From an uncultured Leptotrichia sp. (GTDB taxonomy: Bacteria > Fusobacteriota > Fusobacteriia > Fusobacteriales > Leptotrichiaceae): a stretch of 50,573 bases of DNA. Of this stretch, positions 33,636 to 44,500 are shown piece by piece; the first letter of the stretch is position 1, and each line of letters starts with the position of its first letter. The stretch spans positions 1-50,573 of the forward strand of contig CALEXX010000020.1 in NCBI GenBank assembly GCA_937925095.1. Reading direction: 5' to 3'. A model generated the notes under the pieces. That model did not search any database. It was not told the DNA's origin and was given only the letters and a program-made list of their open reading frames with translations. The translations under genes and the position numbers were made by a program.

Positions 33636-33659
33636 AGGGACTGTTTTTCAACAGCCCCT
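33636..33659 (-). terminator. Terminator after the C-S lyase gene
   Basis: AGGGACTGTT pairs with AACAGCCCCT with one mismatch around a 4-base loop. On the minus strand TTTTAAAG follows. It lies about 125 bases beyond the gene stop; the stretch between holds nothing I recognise. Confidence 0.6.
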
Positions 33660-33782
33660 AAATAACATTTTTATTTTATTATTTTTTCATTTTGGTACAA
33701 ATTTCCATTTTCCAGATTTATATTTTTCCTAAATTATTCCCATTAATTTTATTTCTGTTACTTTTTTTAATAATCACAGAAT

Positions 33783-34988
33783 TTATTTACAGAAATCAGG
33801 ATAATTTTCTTTTATTGTCTTATACAGTCTTTCCAGACCTTTTTCAAGAATATGTGTTGGAACTGCAAGATTTATTCTTTCAAATCCATCTCCATTTTTT
33901 CCAAATGTATAACCTTCACTGAAAAACAGTTGTGCCTTTTCATTCATAAATTTTTTCAGTACTTCTCCTCTTAGCCCTAAAGCCCTAAAATCAAGCCATT
34001 GCAAATAAGTTCCCTGAATTAGTGGAGCTTTAAGTTTAGAAAACTTTTCCTCAAAAAATTTATTTACAATTTTCTGATTTTTATTAATAAGCTGAAGAAA
34101 CTCCTCAAACCATCCTTCTGCCTGAGTATACGCCAGTATGCAGGCTCTATATCCCAATGCTGCAAACACATGTGCAGATGATCTTCCCTGTTCTTTTATA
34201 AATCTTTTTCTCAGCTTTTCATTTTTTATAATTATATTTGATATTCCAATTCCCGCAAGGTTAAATGTCTTAGTTGGAGCAGTACACGTAATGGTAATTT
34301 CAGAAAGTTCTTCTGACAATGTCTGCAGGACAGTATGTTTTTCACTTTCCATAAGAATATCAAAATGTATCTCATCAGAAATAATTTTCAGATTATTTTC
34401 AAGGGAAATTTTACCAATTTTCTCCAGTTCTTCTTTTTTCCATACTCTTCCTACAGGATTGTGGGGACTGCATAAAATAAGAAGTTTATTTTTTTCTTCC
34501 TTTGCAAGCTTTTCAAAACCTTCAAAATCTATTACATATTTCCCTTCATTTTCAATAAGCGGACATTCCACAATTTTTCTTTCATTTAATTTTATTGCAC
34601 TGTAAAAGGGATAGTACACAGGTGTAAATACTATTACTCCATCTTCCTTTTCAGTAAATGCCTTTACAGAATCATACAATGCTGAAACAACTCCTGAAGA
34701 AGTTACAATCCATTCCTTCTGAATATCAAAATTATGTTTTCTTTTCATCCAGTTTATTACAGCTTCAAAATATTCCTCGTAAGTTCCAGTATATCCGAGT
34801 ATTGCTTCATCTATGTATTTTTTCAGTCCTTCCTTTATTTCAGGTGCAATCTGCAGTTCCATGTCTGCCACTGAAAAGGGCACTATATCATCAGGGAGAT
34901 TAGGATACTCCTTGTACATCTGATCCCATTTATACGAGCCTTGATTTTTTCTGCTTATCAATGTTTCAAAATCGTATTTTTTTGACAT
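33783..34988 (-). CDS. MalY/PatB-family PLP-dependent C-S lyase
   Basis: A 401-residue fold-type I PLP enzyme. VPFSVADMELQIAPEI at the N-terminus, CSPHNPVGRVW, ISDEIHFDIL and the PLP lysine in TAPTKTFNLAG (Lys240) are hallmarks of the MalY/PatB group, which cleaves cystathionine or cysteine, releasing homocysteine or H2S with pyruvate and ammonia. In oral anaerobes such enzymes produce hydrogen sulfide. I choose the ATG at 34986-34988, 7 bases after GAGG. It follows fhs by about 32 bases and is probably co-transcribed. The exact substrate cannot be read from sequence. Confidence 0.9.
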   Translation of the reverse strand: MSKKYDFETLISRKNQGSYKWDQMYKEYPNLPDDIVPFSVADMELQIAPEIKEGLKKYIDEAILGYTGTYEEYFEAVINWMKRKHNFDIQKEWIVTSSGVVSALYDSVKAFTEKEDGVIVFTPVYYPFYSAIKLNERKIVECPLIENEGKYVIDFEGFEKLAKEEKNKLLILCSPHNPVGRVWKKEELEKIGKISLENNLKIISDEIHFDILMESEKHTVLQTLSEELSEITITCTAPTKTFNLAGIGISNIIIKNEKLRKRFIKEQGRSSAHVFAALGYRACILAYTQAEGWFEEFLQLINKNQKIVNKFFEEKFSKLKAPLIQGTYLQWLDFRALGLRGEVLKKFMNEKAQLFFSEGYTFGKNGDGFERINLAVPTHILEKGLERLYKTIKENYPDFCK

Positions 34989-35020
34989 TTTTAGACCTCT
35001 CATTTTTAGTTATTTCCTTT

Positions 35021-36691
35021 TTAAAACAGCCCTGTAATTACTCCATTTTCATCTATATCAATCAGTTCTGCTGAAGGTTTTTTAGGAAGTCCGGGCATAT
35101 CTATGATTTCTCCTGCCATCGCCACTAAAAATCCTGCTCCTGCAGACAGTCTGATTTCATTTATTGTAATTTCAAATCCTGTAGGTCTTCCCAATAATTT
35201 TGGGTTATCTGACAGTGATTTCTGTGTTTTTGAAACACATACAGGAAGTTTATCATATCCATATTCTTCGTATTTTTTTATGTTATTAAGTGCCTTAGGC
35301 ATAAATTTAACCCCGTCAGCTCCATATATTTCCTTTGCAATAATTTCTATTTTTTCCTTTATCGGAAGTTCCAGTTCATACAATGGAGAAAATTTTTCTT
35401 CTGATTTTTCATTTTTCTCAACTGCAGAAATTACTTTGTCTACAAGTTCCTTTCCACCTTCTCCACCTTTTTCCCAAATTTCACAAAGAGCTACTTCCAC
35501 ACCTTTTGCATTACAGAATTTTTCAATTTCCTTTATTTCAGCATCAGTGTCAGTTATAAACTTATTTATTGCAACAACTACAGGGATACGGTATTTCTGC
35601 ATGCTTTCTATATGTCTTTCAAGGTTTACAAGTCCTTTTTTCAATGTTTCTATATTTTCTGATTTCAGGTCTGTATCTCCACCATGATGTTTCAATGCTC
35701 TGACAGTTGCAACTATAACAATAACATTTGGTTCAATTTCTGCTTTTCTTGCCTTTATATCCAAAAATTTTTCTGCTCCAAGGTCAGCCGCAAATCCTGC
35801 TTCTGTTACAACGTAATCTGACAATTTCAATGCCATTTTCGTTGCAAGAACCGAATTACACCCATGAGCAATATTTGCAAAAGGTCCTCCATGTATAAAT
35901 ACAGGAGTATTTTCCAGTGTCTGAACAAGATTAGGTTTAATAGCATCCTTAAGAAGCGCTGTAACTGCTCCTTCTATTTTCAGCTGTTTCACCTTCAGCA
36001 TTTCTCCTTTTCTATTGTATCCAAAAACTATTTCACCTATTTTATTTTTCAAATCACTAATAGAGTTAGCAAGACAGAATATTGCCATTATTTCTGAAGC
36101 TACAGTTATCTGGAATGAAGATTCCCTAGGAATTCCGTTAAGTCTTCCTCCCATTCCAATTACAATATTTCTCAATGCCCTGTCATTCATATCAAGGACA
36201 CGTTTCCAAGTAATATTATTTACATCTATATCTAGTTCATTTCCCTGCATAAGATGATTGTCAATGCACGCAGAAATAAGGTTATGTGCAGTTGAAATTG
36301 CATGGATATCTCCTGTAAAATGAAGATTTATTTCTTCCATAGGGACAACCTGGGACATTCCTCCTCCTGTGGCTCCTCCCTTTATTCCAAATACAGGGCC
36401 TAATGACGGTTCCCTTAGTGCCGCAATTGACTTATATCCAAATTTGTTAAATGCCTGTGTTAATCCCACTGTAACAGTTGATTTCCCTTCACCTGGAGGT
36501 GTAGGAGTTATAGCTGTCACAAGTATAAGTTTTCCATCCTTTTTGTCAGAATTTTTTTTCAATACATCAAGGCTGACTTTAGCCTTGTAATTTCCATATT
36601 GTTCGTAATCTTCTTCAGAAAGTCCTGCTTTTTCAGCAATCACATTAATTTTTTCCAACTTTGCCCTTTGAGCTATTTCGATATCCGTCAT
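35021..36691 (-). CDS. fhs: Formate-tetrahydrofolate ligase
   Basis: Fhs joins formate to tetrahydrofolate with ATP to give 10-formyl-THF for purine and fMet-tRNA synthesis. The P-loop-like PTPPGEGKST is at residues 63-72, and LREPSLGPVFGIKGGATGGG, HGGPFANIAHGCNS and EAGFAADLGAEKF are conserved. At 556 residues it is full length. The RBS is GGAGG, 8 bases before the ATG. A strong promoter precedes it; the C-S lyase gene follows in the same unit. Confidence 0.96.
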   Translation of the reverse strand: MTDIEIAQRAKLEKINVIAEKAGLSEEDYEQYGNYKAKVSLDVLKKNSDKKDGKLILVTAITPTPPGEGKSTVTVGLTQAFNKFGYKSIAALREPSLGPVFGIKGGATGGGMSQVVPMEEINLHFTGDIHAISTAHNLISACIDNHLMQGNELDIDVNNITWKRVLDMNDRALRNIVIGMGGRLNGIPRESSFQITVASEIMAIFCLANSISDLKNKIGEIVFGYNRKGEMLKVKQLKIEGAVTALLKDAIKPNLVQTLENTPVFIHGGPFANIAHGCNSVLATKMALKLSDYVVTEAGFAADLGAEKFLDIKARKAEIEPNVIVIVATVRALKHHGGDTDLKSENIETLKKGLVNLERHIESMQKYRIPVVVAINKFITDTDAEIKEIEKFCNAKGVEVALCEIWEKGGEGGKELVDKVISAVEKNEKSEEKFSPLYELELPIKEKIEIIAKEIYGADGVKFMPKALNNIKKYEEYGYDKLPVCVSKTQKSLSDNPKLLGRPTGFEITINEIRLSAGAGFLVAMAGEIIDMPGLPKKPSAELIDIDENGVITGLF

Positions 36692-36770
36692 TTCATCGCC
36701 TCCAAAAATTTTATTTATATAATTTTATTTTTACCTTATTTCAATTGTGCCACACTTATTTTATTATTAA

Positions 36771-36799
36771 ATTATAATATCTTTCTTTTTCAAAGTCAA
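36771..36799 (-). promoter_or_regulatory. Promoter of fhs
   Basis: TTGACT (36794-36799), 17 bases, TATAAT (36771-36776). Its -35 box directly abuts the -35 box of the plus-strand promoter. Confidence 0.7.
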
Positions 36800-36828
36800 T
36801 TTACTTTTTTCTTATTTAATGATACAAT
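36800..36828 (+). promoter_or_regulatory. Promoter of the NlpC/P60 gene
   Basis: TTTACT (36800-36805), 17 bases, TACAAT (36823-36828), about 68 bases before the ATG. Confidence 0.55.
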
Positions 36829-36895
36829 AAAAAAGAAATATTTTTCAGAAATAATTTAAAAACAAATTGTAACTGATTTTAAAAGGAGAAATGAA

Positions 36896-37897
36896 ATGAA
36901 AAAGAAGAGATTCTTTACAGCAATTTGTATGGCTGCATTTGCATTTATTACTTCAGGATTACAGGGAAAATCTGTTAAGCATAAAAAAAATGTCAAAGCA
37001 AAGCAGAATACTGCTAAAACTGTAAAAACAAAGAAAACTGTTTCTAAAGGTCCAGCTGTTAAAAATACAGCTGTTAAGGTTACAAACACTAAAAGCACAG
37101 CTACTAAAAATATAGCTGTTAAAAATACAGCAAGTAAAAGTACAGCTGTTAAAAGTACTGTAGCTACAAATACTACTATTAAAAGCACAAATACTGTTAA
37201 AAGTACAGAAAATAAAGTAAAGCCAGTTGCAACAAAACATTCTGCAGAAAAACATCCTATTGCAAAAACTTCTCAAGCTACAAAAACAGATACAACTTTA
37301 AAACATGTAAAAATATCTCCAGCAAAATCTGGAAAAACTTCAAGCGTAGCAAATACTGCAAAAACAGTTCCACATAATAAAGTTTCCCATAATACAGGAA
37401 TTTACAGTATTTCTGCAAACAATAAAGATCAGCTTATCATTGATAAAATGACGGAACTAAGAAAAAAACATGAAAGAATAGCAAAATCTGGAACTGCAAG
37501 TGAAAAAAGAACTGCTGCTGCTGAAAAGAAGCTCCTTGTGTCTTATAGCAAATGGAAGGATACAAAATATGCATGGGGAGGAGATTCTAAAAAAGGAATT
37601 GACTGTTCTGCTTTGACTCGTAGAATTTATCGTGAAGTTTATGGTCACGAGCTTCCAAGAGTTTCAACCCAGCAGGCACAAACTGGAAAAAAAGTTTCAT
37701 CTAAAAATTTAAAAGCCGGAGACATTGTATTTTTCAAACCTGAAGGAAGAACTAACCATACAGCAGTTTATGTGGGAAATTCCTTATTTATAAATGCTTC
37801 TTCTTCAAAAGGGGTTGTAATGTCTTCACTTAAAAGTCCCTATTGGGAAAAGTATTTTAAATATGGGGTCAGGGTTGATAAACATAAAAATACTTAA
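36896..37897 (+). CDS. Secreted NlpC/P60 peptidoglycan hydrolase
   Basis: A signal peptide (1-24) is followed by about 130 residues of Lys-, Thr-, Ala- and Ser-rich low-complexity sequence built from loose units such as AVKNTA, AVKSTV and TIKSTNT. A helical segment (about 176-215) leads to a C-terminal NlpC/P60 domain: YAWGGDSKKGIDCSAL with catalytic Cys237, NHTAVYVG with His288, and Asn300 in FINAS as the third residue. Such enzymes cut peptide bonds in peptidoglycan stems. The basic tail may bind the anionic wall. RBS AAAAGGAG lies 7 bases before the ATG. Confidence 0.9.
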   Translation: MKKKRFFTAICMAAFAFITSGLQGKSVKHKKNVKAKQNTAKTVKTKKTVSKGPAVKNTAVKVTNTKSTATKNIAVKNTASKSTAVKSTVATNTTIKSTNTVKSTENKVKPVATKHSAEKHPIAKTSQATKTDTTLKHVKISPAKSGKTSSVANTAKTVPHNKVSHNTGIYSISANNKDQLIIDKMTELRKKHERIAKSGTASEKRTAAAEKKLLVSYSKWKDTKYAWGGDSKKGIDCSALTRRIYREVYGHELPRVSTQQAQTGKKVSSKNLKAGDIVFFKPEGRTNHTAVYVGNSLFINASSSKGVVMSSLKSPYWEKYFKYGVRVDKHKNT

Positions 37898-37923
37898 AAG
37901 ACTTTTAATGACATGCCATAAAA

Positions 37924-37952
37924 TTGAAACTTTGATTTTCACATAATATAAC
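37924..37952 (+). promoter_or_regulatory. Promoter of the small secreted protein gene
   Basis: TTGAAA (37924-37929), 17 bases, TATAAC (37947-37952), ending 32 bases before the ATG. Confidence 0.5.
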
Positions 37953-37984
37953 TAGATAAATAACATATTAAAGGAGTGAGTATT

Positions 37985-38410
37985 ATGAGTAAAAAAGTAA
38001 TAACTACATTAATTTTTTTAATGTTTTCATTATTAAGCTTCGGAGAATTTTCAAAAACAAAGGACGGTGTTCTTGTTAATGATTCTTTTGAAGAATGGGC
38101 TACTTTCTATGGAGACGATCCCTCTTCAGATAATTTAATGTGTAGTCTGATTGGATCTACACTTATGGAAATTTCCTATACAAGTGAAGGAAAAATCTTA
38201 CAAAGACAAAATGATACAGATGCAATACTAGATTATGTAAATGAAGAACTTTTTTATGCAGGAATAGTAAATCCTATAAAAGGAGATGGCTACCTGTATG
38301 AAATATACTTTGTTAATAATTGTAAAAAATTCACAGAAAAAGATTATAATCTGGTAGGGTCTCCAACATTTAAGAAGACTATGGAAAAGATTTTTTCAAC
38401 ATATAAATAA
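37985..38410 (+). CDS. Small secreted protein of unknown function
   Basis: A 141-residue protein with a signal peptide (MSKKVITTLIFLMFSLLSFG). The mature part is acidic with two Cys residues (NLMCSLIG and VNNCKKF) that could form a disulfide, and an aromatic-rich start (FEEWATFYGDDPSSDNL). I do not recognise the family. The ATG at 37985 is 8 bases after AAAGGAG; a GTG three codons earlier would overlap that site. It follows the NlpC/P60 gene by 87 bases but has its own promoter. Confidence 0.7.
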   Translation: MSKKVITTLIFLMFSLLSFGEFSKTKDGVLVNDSFEEWATFYGDDPSSDNLMCSLIGSTLMEISYTSEGKILQRQNDTDAILDYVNEELFYAGIVNPIKGDGYLYEIYFVNNCKKFTEKDYNLVGSPTFKKTMEKIFSTYK

Positions 38411-38465
38411 AATTGGCTAAGAGAATGCACAAAAGTGTTCATAATTTGTGTAAACTCAAAATACA

Positions 38466-38499
38466 AAAAATACAACGGTGATAAAACCGTTGTATTTTT
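38466..38499. terminator. Bidirectional terminator between convergent genes
   Basis: AAAAATACAACGGT/ACCGTTGTATTTTT is a perfect 14-base stem with a 6-base loop. A/T runs on both sides let it end transcription of the small secreted protein gene and of the autotransporter. Confidence 0.85.
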
Positions 38500-38558
38500 A
38501 TTTTACAGATATGTTAATTTCTACCTATTTCTCTTTTCTCACAAAATTAAGTATAAAA

Positions 38559-41500
38559 TTAATAGATTGCCCTGAATCCTATTCCACCTCTTACATTATT
38601 TCCTTTAGTGTCATATCCTGCATTCAGTGTAAATCCTACTCTTGTATTGTCAATTCCAATATTCAGATCAAATTTACCATTTCCTCTTCTATCGTCTTTT
38701 TCTCCTCTGATTCCAAACCAGTCAGCTGTTGTATATCTTACTCTCGCTCTATTGTTTACATCTCCAACTTTTCCAAGCTCATTTTCATAAGCTGCTGTAA
38801 TTCCAACAGAAAGCTGAGTTCTGACAGCAAGTGGCTGTATGTACTTGAATTCCAATCCTACTTCAGGTTTTATTGAATAGTAGTCATTTCCTTCCACTTC
38901 AAGTCTCATTTCTCCTGACTTTTCTTTTATACCGGTAAATCTTCCATATTCCATCTTCAGCATTCCATATGGTTTCAGATGAGTTCTTTCACTCATTCTT
39001 ATGTCATAACCTAATTCATTTTTCAATGCCGCTCCATATGAATAATAGTTAGCTTTTGCCTGGAATATATCATCTACAACAAGGAATCTACGGTTCATTT
39101 CATTTATTCCTGCAAATACATCTCCAGATATAGTCCATCTTAAACTTCCATTATGATCTCCTGATGGCGAAATTGTCTTGAACACTCCTGCCTTTAGCAT
39201 TGTCTGATTTTCTTTAGAATTTCCTATATCCTTAAATTTGAATCTGTTATGAACAGCTCCTGCATACCATCCCGAACTATGACCAAGTTTTACTGTTTCA
39301 TCTTCATGAACATAGGCAACTCCATAAGCATTACTTGTATAGTCTATAATTCCTGCTGTATCTGTCTTGTATTCATCCCTCATTCCAAATACTTTTATCT
39401 TATTATTCTGTTTAGAAGGATTTCTCCATTCGTCCTTCAGATATCTGAATTCCTTGTCAAGCATGTTTCCAGTAGCATTTATTCTCATTTGAGTATTTGC
39501 ATACTGATGTCCCATCATTTCATCCATTGCCTGATAGAAAAGAATTTCTTCATTATTACCTATTCCGTTCAGTTTTTGGAACAACTGATTTTCTCTGCTT
39601 CCAAGTGCTTCCACTCCATATCTTTGTTCCAATCCATCTAAGAAGTTGTATGTGTCCTTAACATTTACAGGAGTTGCTTCATTTCCTGCCCAGTATGTAT
39701 AAGGTATTTTTGCAAGGTAGGCATTCTGTATAGTTCCATCAGTTGCATTTTGTGAAACAGTAGCCATCCATGTCAGAGAACCTGAATATATACTCCATTT
39801 TTCAATTTGCTGGTTTGCTCTTATCATTGCATTGTAAGGATCTGTTATTCTTGAATCTAACTGAATGTATTTTCCAGTAGTATTCTGTGCCGCTTCAGCT
39901 CCAATTATCAGATCTGCTTTCTTAAGGTTAGTAAGGGCACTCAGTCCTGTAATAGGAGTAGTATAATTTCTATTTGAAGTATCTATATACATACCTATTT
40001 TTGATACTTCCATAGGTTTAAATTCTTCTCCTGATGTTGTCGCAACTTCAGGTACAACTGGTGTTCCGTTTACAGTAATTGTTCCTGTAACACTTCCACG
40101 AGGAACTTCTATTTTTACCCCTTCTACAGTCTTAGTCAGGTCACTTGCCTTACTTACACCTATTATAGAAGGATCTGAAATATCTTCAGCTCTTGTTCCT
40201 GCAGGTACTGTTGTTCCATTTATATTAAAGCTTCCATAGTTCTTTACTATACCTAAGTTATTACCTGCCATATCTCCTTTAGTTAATATTCCTACAGCAT
40301 CTGCAGCAGTTATATCTATTTCTCCATGGTTTTCTATTGTGGAACCATTTTTTACAACAACTCCGACAACTTTACTTAAATTTGAACCATTTGATTTTAT
40401 CTTTCCGTAGTTATATCCATAAGCTCCGTTATCCAAGTAAATTCCAGTAGTTTCACTCGAATTCAAGTTTATCACAGCATTACGATTTGAAGCAGTACCG
40501 TTGTAAACCGTTGTTCCCGCTCCAGTTCCGTACATTCCAATACTTCCTTTTCCTGTAACATTAATAACGCCATTATTTACAATATTTCCAGTATATCCCA
40601 CTTTTCCTGCAGCAATTTCAGCAGCCGTTGGGGTATATCCAGCAGCCATTCCTATAGCATAACGGTTATTTAATACATTTGTAGGATCCATATAACTTTC
40701 ACCTACTGTAATTGAAGCATTATTAACAGCTGTTCCTCCATGAGTACTGAAAATTCCAATATTTCCATCTCCTGCTCCAAAATTTATATTACTGTTGTTT
40801 ATAACTTCTCCTGCAGAATATATTCCATAGTTGAATGATCCTGACGCTGTAAGATCCGTATTGTTTATAACTTGGGCTCCTGTTCTATTATCATTTGAAT
40901 ATATGTATACAGTGTCATTTCCTAAGTTATTTATTGCCGCAATATTACTTACAACTTTATTTCCAGCCGAACCTGCACCTTTTTCAACAAGAATTCCAAA
41001 AGAGTTGTCTCCTATGGAAATATCTGATCCTGCATGTGCAGTTACTGTCTGACCATCTCCGTTTGCATAAACTGCAGCCGCCTGATCAGAACCAACTGTT
41101 ATTGTTCCTCCAGTTAAGTCTACATTCCCACCTTGACTGAATATTCCTGTACCTGAATTACCAACATTTAAGTTACCGCTGTTCTGTACTTCATTTCCAT
41201 AAATTCCTACCGAATATTTTCCAACTGTTATATTTCCTGAGTTTGTAACTTTATTTCCATTTTTAGAATAAATTCCTACACTTTCCTTTTTAGGTGTTTC
41301 ACTTACAGGATTAGTTAAAGTTATATTTCCGCTATTTCTAACTTCCACTCCTTCAGAAATAATTCCATATCCTGCATCTGCTGTTATATTTCCCTGGTTA
41401 TTCAGCTCTCCTGTAGTCCCTCTTGCCAATATTCCAACTAATCCTCCTGTATTCTGGGAAGTATCAGTTAATCTTATGTTCATATTATTCAGCATTGCTG

Positions 41501-44500
41501 CTCCTGATGCTGTTGATTTATTATTCATAAAGAATGCAACAGCTGATTCAGTTGGAACTCCTGAATATTTCAATTCAAAAGTTTTATTATCTGTAAGTGA
41601 AGGATTGTTTCCTTCTATAAATACTCCTGTTCCTTTATCCTTTACTTCCACTCCATAGTCAGTTTCAAAAGTAATCTTTGTATTGTCTGCATATACTCCG
41701 ATTCCTTCCTTACCTGTAACTATATCAGAAGATCCTGTTCCATTCAGGCTTATTTCAGGTCCTCCAAAATCAAGAGCTGAAGCCGCTCCTGCAGGAGCTG
41801 ACACTTTTGAAACAACTCCTACCGAATTATCTCCTGCCAGAACTATTTTCCCTGCATTTCTTATACTTCCATGAGAAGTTCCTGTTTTACCTACTTCTAT
41901 ACTGGAATGCGCTCCTGGTAATGTTCTTAATTCCCCGTACATTCCAATTCCGCCATTTCCATTTATTGTAATTGTACCTTTATTTTCCAGTTCTAAAGTT
42001 TTTTCATTATTTCCAAGAGTTCCTGCTTTTATTTTAGCATCTGTTCCATAGTCCTGAAGCTGTGTTGCTGATGTAAATGCAGCCATTCCAGTTCCATTTC
42101 CTGTTATAGTAATTGTTCCAGCACTGTCATTCAGTATTTTACTTCCATTTACTCCATACAGTCCCAGTCCATTATCTACATTAACAACATTTTCATTTAT
42201 AATTTCTCCATAACTTGTACTCAATCCTATTGTAGAAGATGTCCCACCTGTTATTTCAACATTACCTTTATTTACATATCCTGTCTGAGTATTACTTGTT
42301 GCTCCGGAATCAGATCCAACTATCATTCCCTGTCCTGTTGCAGAACTTACAGTAATTCCAGGCTGTATATGTATTTTTTCCCTCACAAATTTTATTTTGT
42401 TGAAAACAGGTGCATTATCAAGGTCAATATTTCTTTCTATAGAATATTCACCATTTTTATAATATACTTTATAATCTGCATTTGGTCCTATTCTCAGGTT
42501 TCCTCTGTTTATTTTCATGTTATCTTCAATACTCTCAATAAGTCCAGTAGGTCCTGTCCATTTGTTATCATTTACAGTTCCACCATCTGTAACTCTTAAA
42601 ATTACACCATTTCCTTCAACTTTAATTTTCATATTACTCATACCAGTATATTTTTTCCCAGCAGTTGCAGCAGCATTTGCAGGATTAGATGAATCTTCAG
42701 CCGCATAATCAGCCGCTGTTCCAGGCATAAGTATTCCATCAGAAATAGTAAGTTCCGTATTCCCTGAAAAATTAATATTCGATCCAGTATTAGCTAAAAA
42801 TGGCACAACTCCACTATAATCATCTGTAGAATTTCTTTTTCTAGTATCAATTTTTCCACCTTTAAAGTCAATCTTACCGCCATCCCAAGCTACAAGACCA
42901 CCTTCTTTTGCAGAATAAATCTCATTATTAGAACCTTCAAATTTAACTAATGAACCACTTCCTTGAGCAAATCCTCCTATACCATGAATTTTAATATTAT
43001 CTTTAAATGTTACAGTACTTCCACTTCCTGTAGCTGTTCCTGCTTTTGCGTATCCACCAATATTTTTGTATAAATATGGTTTTGTATCAGCATCATTTGC
43101 AGCCCATTCATCAACCGCTGTAACTGCACCATCTAAAGTAATTTTCGCACTATTGTCTGCGTATGCAATTATTGATCCAAATCCTTTTGCGTCTGTAGTC
43201 TTTTCAGCCGTTATTTCTCCACCATTTTTAGCAACATATGCCATTGGAAAAGATTCCACTTTTGTTGTTGATCCTAAAGGAGTATCGTCTTTATATCTTG
43301 CACTCATCACAACATCTTGTCCAAGATTTACTTGACTTCCTTTTCCTTCAAATCTTTTTGCTTCATTAGATGTCATTACATGGTCGCTATTTTTCCATGT
43401 TCCTTCGGCATATGCAATAATTGTTCCAGTGGCTACTTCATTTCTAGTATCATCTGCAGAAGCAACAAGTGAAGTCGCTGTACCATCTAAAGTATAATCT
43501 TTTATAGGTGTAGTCATAATATCTACTGTTGTAGAATCTGATTTCCCTGAAATATCATTTCCACTTGCATCTTTTATAGCTTTACCGTGTTCATTTGTAG
43601 ATTTTGCTACATCAATAACTGTTCCTCTTTCAGATGCTATCATTATACCATCTTTAGAATTTTTACCAAACGTTATATCAATATTATTTATTTGTAGAGA
43701 ATGTATTGGATCATTTTCATAATTAATCTGAACATTAGCTCCCAAATCTTCTTTTGTTTTTATCTTTGCAGTCTGTCCATTTATAATTTCTTCTCCTCTT
43801 TGACCCGATTTAGAATAAATTCCTATATTATTTGTAGCAATCGTTGTAGCACTTGTTGTTCCTATTCTTCCTCTTGCATCAATTTGTCCTTGATATATCC
43901 CAATAACTGATTTTTTCCAATCTGAATTATTAGTTTGATTCCATACAGATAATCTTGAAGACTCTGCATCAGGCATCTTATCATTAAATAATAGTAATAT
44001 ATTTCTGTTTCCGTTCACAATAGGAGCTTCTGTAAGTTTTACAGTTGGCGTCATTCCGGTCTGATTTGTATCCTTTATTCTTGCAGTACCTCCTGGCATC
44101 GTTCCATTGATATCTGCTTTTCCTACAAAGTTATTCCAGTTAGGAACGTATCCAAATCCTGAATAAACTACATTTTCATCTCCTGTAATGTTATATTTTC
44201 CTTTACTATTTATTTCAAATGATCCTTGAGTCCCTACTACTGAATAAACTATATTCTTGTTAGTTTCTATATCAGCATTAACTTTACCTATAAATCCTCC
44301 ACGTTGTAAAGGTACTCCAAAACTAGCACTCCAGTTCTGTACTACAGAATATGTTCCTGGAAATATTAAAAATATTGTATTCTGATCTCCAGCTCCAGGA
44401 GCTGTTAAATGTCCTTTTGTTATATTTACTTTTACTTCATTTCCTGGAGTTTCATCAAATTCTATTTTTCCAGTCCACCATGTTTCAAGTGATAAAAACG

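Noticed and set aside
36995..37210. Regular short repeats that might be read as a CRISPR or tandem repeat array
   Set aside because: They are in frame inside the NlpC/P60 gene, vary in sequence and spacing, and encode the Lys/Thr/Ala-rich stalk.
37890..37915. TTAAAAG/CTTTTAA inverted repeat after the NlpC/P60 gene as a terminator
   Set aside because: The spacing of one base cannot form a hairpin loop and there is no GC-rich stem.
40831..43910. Several plus-strand frames of 60-90 codons opposite the autotransporter
   Set aside because: They mirror the repetitive passenger coding sequence and have no RBS or family match.
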